Below are positions 9,173 to 12,827 of a stretch of DNA of 12,827 nt, piece by piece. Under the pieces are notes generated by a model, which searched no databases, had not been told where the DNA came from, and saw nothing but the letters and a program-made list of their open reading frames with translations. The DNA is taken from assembly GCA_003456175.1 (NCBI GenBank), contig DMPB01000156.1, positions 3,349 through 16,175 of the forward strand, read 5' to 3'. Both the position numbers and the translations under genes were made by a program. Origin of the DNA: Chitinophagaceae bacterium (GTDB lineage Bacteria; Bacteroidota; Bacteroidia; Chitinophagales; Chitinophagaceae). Numbering within the stretch: position 1 is the first letter of the stretch; each line of letters opens with the position of its first letter.

Positions 9173-10877
9173 CTAAGGGGGAATACGCTGCATTCATGTA
9201 ATAGGTTTTTTGAGAAACTTTACGAATAATCTCATCAAACTCGTTGGCAGCATTTGAAATTTCTTTCAGTAACATTTTTGAATCGTCGCTAAGGTTGGTT
9301 TGTTCTAACTCCAGCAAGTGCACCAGTCCCATCATACGAGCCAAAGGTGCTCGTACTACATGCGATTGTGTCCAAGCTATTTCTTTGAGTATTTTATTTT
9401 GATTTTCAACTGCTGAAAAGTAGTTGTTCCGTTCTGTAATATCGTGTGCTATTACATGTACCAACGAACGCCCACTTACTACTACCAACGTAGCGAAAAT
9501 TTCCATATTTCTAAGGCTACCATCTTTACGCTTGTGCAGTGTTTCAAACTTGAAGTAGTTGTTTTTACGAATGTGTTCTAAACGTTCACTTACAATTTCG
9601 GGCTCTAGGTTAACATCGTAAATAGAAGTACTTAAAAAATGAGCTTTATCCCAGCCGTAGAAATCTAAGCAGGCTTGATTTACATCTATGTACATACCGG
9701 TATTGGCATCGAGTAAGTACATGATGCTGGCATTATTCTCAAAAATTGTTCTGAAGCGTTCTTCACTTTCTTCGAGTGCTTCGGCAAATAGTTTTTTCTC
9801 AGTGATATCTTCTTTTACCGCAAGGTAGTTTGTAATTACTCCAAGCTCATCTTTAATACCACTAATTACAGCATATTCCCAGTATTTTTCGCCATTCTTT
9901 TTAACATTATGAAACGTTCCAGACCAAACACCGCCAGAACTAATCGTATGCCAAAGATTTTCATATTCGATGGGCGAAGTTTCACCACTTTTTAATACGC
10001 GTGGATTATTACCAATAAGCTCTTCTAATGTATATCCTGTAAGCTGTGTGAATTTTGGGTTCACGTACTCAATAGCACCATTTAGGTCGGTAATAACAAC
10101 ACTAGCCGGACTTTGCTCTACTGCCAGCATTAATTTGCGTAACTGTTGCTCTGCTTTTTTCTGCTCGGTAATAATGCGGGAGCTAAAAATAATTTCAGCG
10201 GGCTTGCCCTCGCCATCGGCAAGAATTTTTCCTTTAATCTGCACCCATACATACATACCATCGGCACATAAATACCGGCACTCAACAGTACGTGGAACAT
10301 TGATTTGATTAAATTCATAAAAGGCCGCAGCAACGCTTGCTTTATCGTCGGGATGTACTAAATCTAAACAATGCTTACCTACAAGTTCATCAATTTTATA
10401 GCCAAGTACTTTGTTCGAAGAGCTTAAAAAAGTGAAGTAACCTTGAATGTTTGTCAGTGCAATTAAATCGAACATGTTTTCTGTTACATGTTGCAACAGA
10501 CTATTGTCTTTTTTCTGCTTAGTAACGTCTGTATAAGTAACTGCAATAAATAAAGGTTGATCTACTGTTGCCTCAACTTGGTACCATTTATCAACATGCG
10601 GTACAAAAAGTTCTATAATTTTCGAACCTGTTTGCGTAATGATATCGGAAAAATAAAAGCTCCAATTGAAATTTTTATACAATGCTTCAGGAAGTACCTG
10701 CTTAGCATAATTATTTTCTAATGCAGGAATACTTATACCTACCAATGTTGCAAAAGCTTTATTTACAGAAAGTATTTTAAAGTCGGTTATAGACTGATGT
10801 GTTTCATCGATCTTGGCCTCACAAAATACTTTGGGCAAAAGAGAGTTCATAAAAGCCTGTTGGTAGAAATCACTCAT
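9150..10877 (-). CDS. Four-PAS sensor protein ending in a histidine-kinase-type DHp domain, no ATPase domain
   Basis: Soluble 575-residue protein. Order: divergent PAS (about 12-120, ending VTYTDVTKQK); PAS (123-243, HPDD at 175-178); PAS (247-366, FTQLTGYTLEELIG and NPRVLKSGETSP, ending VKEDITEKK); PAS (369-485, ending HDITERN); then two predicted helices (488-560) with ILKEIAWTQSHVVRAPLAR, H506 being the candidate phosphoacceptor. The N, G1 and G2 boxes of a HATPase domain are absent, and the frame ends naturally at residue 575, so the protein does not look truncated by mutation. From memory, this QSH.VRAPLAR ending occurs in other Bacteroidota PAS proteins; I cannot confirm that here. It may heterodimerise with, be phosphorylated by, or act as a decoy for a true kinase (inference). 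It has its own upstream region after the protease terminator and converges on the lactonase gene. ATG at 10877 is the first Met of the frame. Confidence 0.87.
   Translation of the reverse strand: MSDFYQQAFMNSLLPKVFCEAKIDETHQSITDFKILSVNKAFATLVGISIPALENNYAKQVLPEALYKNFNWSFYFSDIITQTGSKIIELFVPHVDKWYQVEATVDQPLFIAVTYTDVTKQKKDNSLLQHVTENMFDLIALTNIQGYFTFLSSSNKVLGYKIDELVGKHCLDLVHPDDKASVAAAFYEFNQINVPRTVECRYLCADGMYVWVQIKGKILADGEGKPAEIIFSSRIITEQKKAEQQLRKLMLAVEQSPASVVITDLNGAIEYVNPKFTQLTGYTLEELIGNNPRVLKSGETSPIEYENLWHTISSGGVWSGTFHNVKKNGEKYWEYAVISGIKDELGVITNYLAVKEDITEKKLFAEALEESEERFRTIFENNASIMYLLDANTGMYIDVNQACLDFYGWDKAHFLSTSIYDVNLEPEIVSERLEHIRKNNYFKFETLHKRKDGSLRNMEIFATLVVVSGRSLVHVIAHDITERNNYFSAVENQNKILKEIAWTQSHVVRAPLARMMGLVHLLELEQTNLSDDSKMLLKEISNAANEFDEIIRKVSQKTYYMNAAYSPLVKKHSYS
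9814..9825 (+). repeat. Iterated 12-mer copy 5 (TTTACCGCAAGG)
   Basis: Exact to the consensus with Y = C. It lies in the four-PAS gene and is read on the coding strand as C-CTT-GCG-GTA-AA (Leu-Ala-Val), the same phase as copy 1 but in an unrelated protein segment. Confidence 0.85.
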
Positions 10878-10913
10878 AGCAACATACTTATGTTCAAAGG
10901 ATATGTTATTGGC

Positions 10914-10921
10914 TAAATATA
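10914..10921 (-). promoter_or_regulatory. Possible -7 element for the four-PAS gene
   Basis: The minus strand reads TATATTTA here, close to the Bacteroidota -7 consensus TAnnTTTG (last base differs), and would place transcription start about 30 bp before ATG 10877. No convincing -33 TTTG is found at the usual distance, so this is weak. Confidence 0.25.
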
Positions 10922-10942
10922 CTGTGAGGTTTTGATATTAGC

Positions 10943-10972
10943 ATAAAAAAACACGCATTTCTGCGTGTTTTA
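10943..10972 (-). terminator. Rho-independent terminator of the sigma factor/protease unit
   Basis: Read leftwards, AAAACACGCA (10971-10962), loop GAAA and TGCGTGTTTT (10957-10948) form a perfect 10-bp stem with a GNRA-type loop, followed by further T residues. It lies about 30 bp after the stop of the protease gene and before the four-PAS gene, so it separates the two transcripts. Confidence 0.85.
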
Positions 10973-10983
10973 GCTATAATTAC

Positions 10984-10995
10984 CCTTACGGTAAA
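10984..10995 (-). repeat. Iterated 12-mer copy 6 (TTTACCGTAAGG), intergenic
   Basis: Exact copy on the minus strand in non-coding DNA, between the protease stop codon (11001-11003) and the terminator hairpin, so within the 3' untranslated leader of the terminator. Confidence 0.85.
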
Positions 10996-11000
10996 TGTTG

Positions 11001-12128
11001 TTAGCGTGTGTATGCCTTTACCATAAATACGTAAGGCTCAAGTTTTTGAATTTGCTGCGTACGCTGTGCGTTACGAATGCTCGATTTACCGTAAGGTAAT
11101 TTTAAATGAGCAACACTTGTATCGCTGTCTTTCAGGCGTTCAACCATTTGATATAAGGTTTTGGTCTTTACAGCAAATACAACTCCTGTTGCTTCCAATT
11201 GCTTGGTACTAATAATACCCACCAACTCGCCGTTACTATTAAATACAGGGCCGCCACTGTTACCACGGTTCACATCAATGGCTATCTGGCAAGTATTGCT
11301 ATCGGCATCAACACCATTACGACTCAAACCCGTTTTAGCACTGAGATAACCTTGGTTGTACACAATTTCGTTTCTTGGGTATCCGAGGGTAAATACAGTT
11401 TCGCCCAAGTCGGTACTTTTTTTCTGCAACGTGTAGGGCAGGGTAGTTAAAGAAGTGAAATCGGCATCATCAATTTTAAGGATAGCCAAATCTTTATCTG
11501 CATCAATGCTTACAATACGAGCTTTGTACTCTTCGCCTTTATGGTTAACAACAGCTGCGAAATTGCTATTACCAATAACGTGAGCATTGGTAATAATGTA
11601 GCCTTTAGGATCAATTAAAAAACCAGAACCGCCACCTGTAAGTGTGGCTTCAGCAGGAATTTTAGATTCCACAGCTCTGAGTTTATCGTTCTGATACTGT
11701 TGATTTTTTTTGAGCTTAGCCATTTCAGTGCCCAGCATTTGCAGTTGTTGGCGACTTGCGTTGGGGGCAAAGTATGCCACCATACCACTAATAGTGATAG
11801 CCACCAAACCAGCAATGCTAGCCGCAATAGCAGTAACACGCTTGTAACGATGAAATAACTGAATCACCTTACCTCCGGTAGAAACAGGCTTACCATCGTT
11901 TATTTCGCCACGTTCTAATAAGCGATTATGGCTATCGTGCAAAGCATTTTTCAATGCTTTCGTACCAGCATAATTGTTCATTTGGTGTAAGAACAATTTG
12001 TGTTCAACCACCAGTTGATCAACCTCGGGGGTATTTTCTCTCAGTTGTTCAAACCAAGCCTTTTCTTCGGGCTGCATATCGCCGGCAAGGTATCGTTCAA
12101 CTGCTTCCAATAGTAAAATGTCATCCAT
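11001..12128 (-). CDS. Anti-sigma-like, single-pass membrane protein with DegP-type serine protease domain
   Basis: Numbering from ATG at 12128 (375 residues); GTG at 12131 would add one Met. The N-terminus (about 1-75) contains LEAVERYLAGDMQPEEKAWFEQL, a pattern typical of Bacteroidota anti-sigma proteins, without zinc-binding Cys. One transmembrane helix (about 97-120) follows basic residues FHRYKR, predicting N-in/C-out. A coiled linker (125-156) precedes a trypsin-like domain (160-335) with intact triad H183 (TNAHVI), D213 (DADKDLAIL) and S291 (RGNSGGP). No PDZ domain follows; the last 40 residues are basic and unassigned. Family knowledge: DegS/HtrA proteases act in the periplasm on misfolded proteins or anti-sigma factors. 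Starting on the sigma gene's stop (TGATG) implies translational coupling. Likely role (inference): hold the sigma factor at the membrane and link its release to an envelope signal through the protease. The anti-sigma assignment rests only on sequence pattern and context. It could instead be a membrane protease with an unrelated cytoplasmic tail. Confidence 0.87.
   Translation of the reverse strand: MDDILLLEAVERYLAGDMQPEEKAWFEQLRENTPEVDQLVVEHKLFLHQMNNYAGTKALKNALHDSHNRLLERGEINDGKPVSTGGKVIQLFHRYKRVTAIAASIAGLVAITISGMVAYFAPNASRQQLQMLGTEMAKLKKNQQYQNDKLRAVESKIPAEATLTGGGSGFLIDPKGYIITNAHVIGNSNFAAVVNHKGEEYKARIVSIDADKDLAILKIDDADFTSLTTLPYTLQKKSTDLGETVFTLGYPRNEIVYNQGYLSAKTGLSRNGVDADSNTCQIAIDVNRGNSGGPVFNSNGELVGIISTKQLEATGVVFAVKTKTLYQMVERLKDSDTSVAHLKLPYGKSSIRNAQRTQQIQKLEPYVFMVKAYTR
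11085..11096 (+). repeat. Iterated 12-mer copy 7 (TTTACCGTAAGG)
   Basis: Exact copy near the 3' end of the protease gene, read on the coding strand as CCT-TAC-GGT-AAA (Pro-Tyr-Gly-Lys). It is in opposite orientation to copy 6, 89 bp away. Confidence 0.85.
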
Positions 12129-12694
12129 CACTCACCAATATTATATTGTGCGAAAAAGAGCTTTTTCAAACGCATCAGGCATTTGTACTTTTGGTTTTTA
12201 GCATTATCGGCATTGGTATAACCGAAGCTGTCTGCAATTTCCAACATTCCTTTTTTTTGTAAGTAAAAGGCTTCTAAAAGACTTTTACAGGGTTCTCCGA
12301 GGCTTCCAAGAGCCCGATCCATTATGAGAAACTCTTGATTTTTTTTCTCTTGAATTTCAACATCATCTTCCACTGGAACCGTCTCTTCCAGGCTGTCACT
12401 CGCTGTAACATAGCGGCCCATTTGTTGAAGTCGCTTAAGCCAGAGGCGCCGGCATACGGAATATACATAGGTTTTAATTTGACAGGTTAATACAAAAGAT
12501 TCGCTTCTTGCTTTTTCATATAGCGTAATCATAGCTTCCTGAAAAATATCCCTAGCATCGTCGTACGTGCCATTATTGTTCAAGATGAAGGCTTGTACCA
12601 TACCAAAGTTCTCTTTGTATAAGGTATCAATCGCCTTCGAATCGTTATGTGCCAAACCTCTTAATAAGAGTTGTTCGTTAGTATCAGCTTTCAC
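12128..12694 (-). CDS. ECF-type RNA polymerase sigma factor (sigma-70 family)
   Basis: Protein of 188 residues, the usual ECF size. Region 2 (about 22-90) includes DDARDIFQEAMITLYEKA and the IKTYVYSVCRRLWLKRL segment that contacts the -10 element and core polymerase. An acidic linker (100-120) follows. Region 4 (about 125-182) carries the helix-turn-helix (LQKKGMLEIADSFGYTNADNAKNQKYKCLMRLKK). It directs RNA polymerase to a small regulon. Its neighbour, the anti-sigma-like protease, starts on its stop codon, which implies coupled synthesis and a regulatory pair. The start is GTG at 12694, chosen because no in-frame ATG lies upstream and residues from here match the usual ECF N-terminus; the position could be a few codons off. 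Autoregulation from the region to its right is plausible but not shown. I cannot assign it to a numbered ECF group. Confidence 0.9.
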   Translation of the reverse strand: MKADTNEQLLLRGLAHNDSKAIDTLYKENFGMVQAFILNNNGTYDDARDIFQEAMITLYEKARSESFVLTCQIKTYVYSVCRRLWLKRLQQMGRYVTASDSLEETVPVEDDVEIQEKKNQEFLIMDRALGSLGEPCKSLLEAFYLQKKGMLEIADSFGYTNADNAKNQKYKCLMRLKKLFFAQYNIGE

Positions 12695-12827
12695 CTTGCA
12701 AATATTAATACCTGTGTGTTCTAAAAGTAACCCAAGAAGGGTGCCAAAAAAAATTTGAAAAAAAACTTTTACCGTAAGGTTACCTTTTTACAATAGCAGT
12801 ATAAATAGCAAATTCACAACAAAAAAG
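12695..12827 (-). promoter_or_regulatory. Upstream region of the sigma factor gene: A-tracts and inverted repeat
   Basis: This is non-coding as far as can be seen. It holds two A8 tracts (12746-12753 and 12758-12765) 12 bp apart, likely to bend DNA, and next to them copy 8 of the iterated 12-mer. The short inverted repeat AAGGT-T-ACCTT (12776-12786) overlaps the 12-mer end. No clear -33/-7 pair could be fixed. TAATATTTG lies only about 5 bp before the GTG start, which would imply a nearly leaderless message if it were the -7 box. Confidence 0.35.
12768..12779 (+). repeat. Iterated 12-mer copy 8 (TTTACCGTAAGG), upstream of sigma gene
   Basis: Exact copy in intergenic DNA about 75 bp before the sigma factor start, directly beside an A8 tract. 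Confidence 0.85.

Noticed and set aside
11615..11839. Alternative minus-strand frame inside the protease gene
   Set aside because: It lies wholly within the transmembrane/protease coding region in another frame; the protease frame carries the full catalytic triad.
1768..12779. The iterated 12-mer as a CRISPR array or tandem repeat
   Set aside because: Copies are only 12 bp, irregularly spaced by hundreds to thousands of bases, in both orientations and mostly inside genes.
1..12827. tRNA, rRNA, insertion sequence or prophage genes
   Set aside because: I found no cloverleaf, rRNA-like segment, transposase motif or phage protein in either strand.

Overview
The window is AT-rich DNA carrying six readable genes and one interrupted gene. 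It looks like a chromosome segment of a Bacteroidota bacterium, perhaps of the Chitinophagaceae/Sphingobacteriia kind. The grounds are the protein styles (huge PAS-rich sensor proteins, an ECF sigma factor followed by a membrane protein with a Bacteroidota-type anti-sigma-like N-terminus), the absence of clear Shine-Dalgarno sequences before the starts, and the codon/AT bias. The taxonomic call is inference.

Layout. Positions 7909 down to the left edge hold a minus-strand signalling cluster, probably one transcript: a CheB-CheR-PAS fusion (4589-7909), a three-PAS/GAF hybrid histidine kinase with two receiver domains (1062-4538), and a paralogous PAS protein (left edge-997) interrupted by an in-frame TAG at codon 31. 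Gaps are only 50 and 64 bp. A 135-bp divergent intergenic region with two small inverted repeats separates this cluster from a plus-strand gene for an exported seven-bladed propeller 'lactonase' (8045-9172). That gene converges on, and overlaps by 23 bp, a minus-strand four-PAS protein (9150-10877) which ends in a histidine-kinase-type dimerisation helix pair but has no ATPase domain. Further right, after a strong minus-strand terminator, is a two-gene unit read leftwards: an ECF sigma factor (12128-12694) and, starting on its stop codon (TGATG), a membrane protein with an anti-sigma-like cytoplasmic N-terminus, one transmembrane helix and an intact trypsin/DegP-type protease domain (11001-12128).

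How the genes may work together. The left cluster looks like a multi-input sensory system: CheB/CheR-like methylation-demethylation modules with PAS domains next to hybrid kinases. No output regulator with a DNA-binding domain is encoded here. The right pair looks like a cell-surface signalling or envelope-stress switch in which the protease and the presumed anti-sigma segment are one polypeptide.

The most unusual signal is not a gene. A 12-mer, TTTACCGYAAGG, occurs exactly eight times in 12.8 kb, with two further single-mismatch copies. Copies sit in all three codon phases relative to the genes, over a stop codon, and in intergenic DNA, so the conservation is at DNA level. It behaves like an iterated genomic signal (uptake-sequence-like, HIP1-like, or a chromosome-organising or regulator-binding motif).
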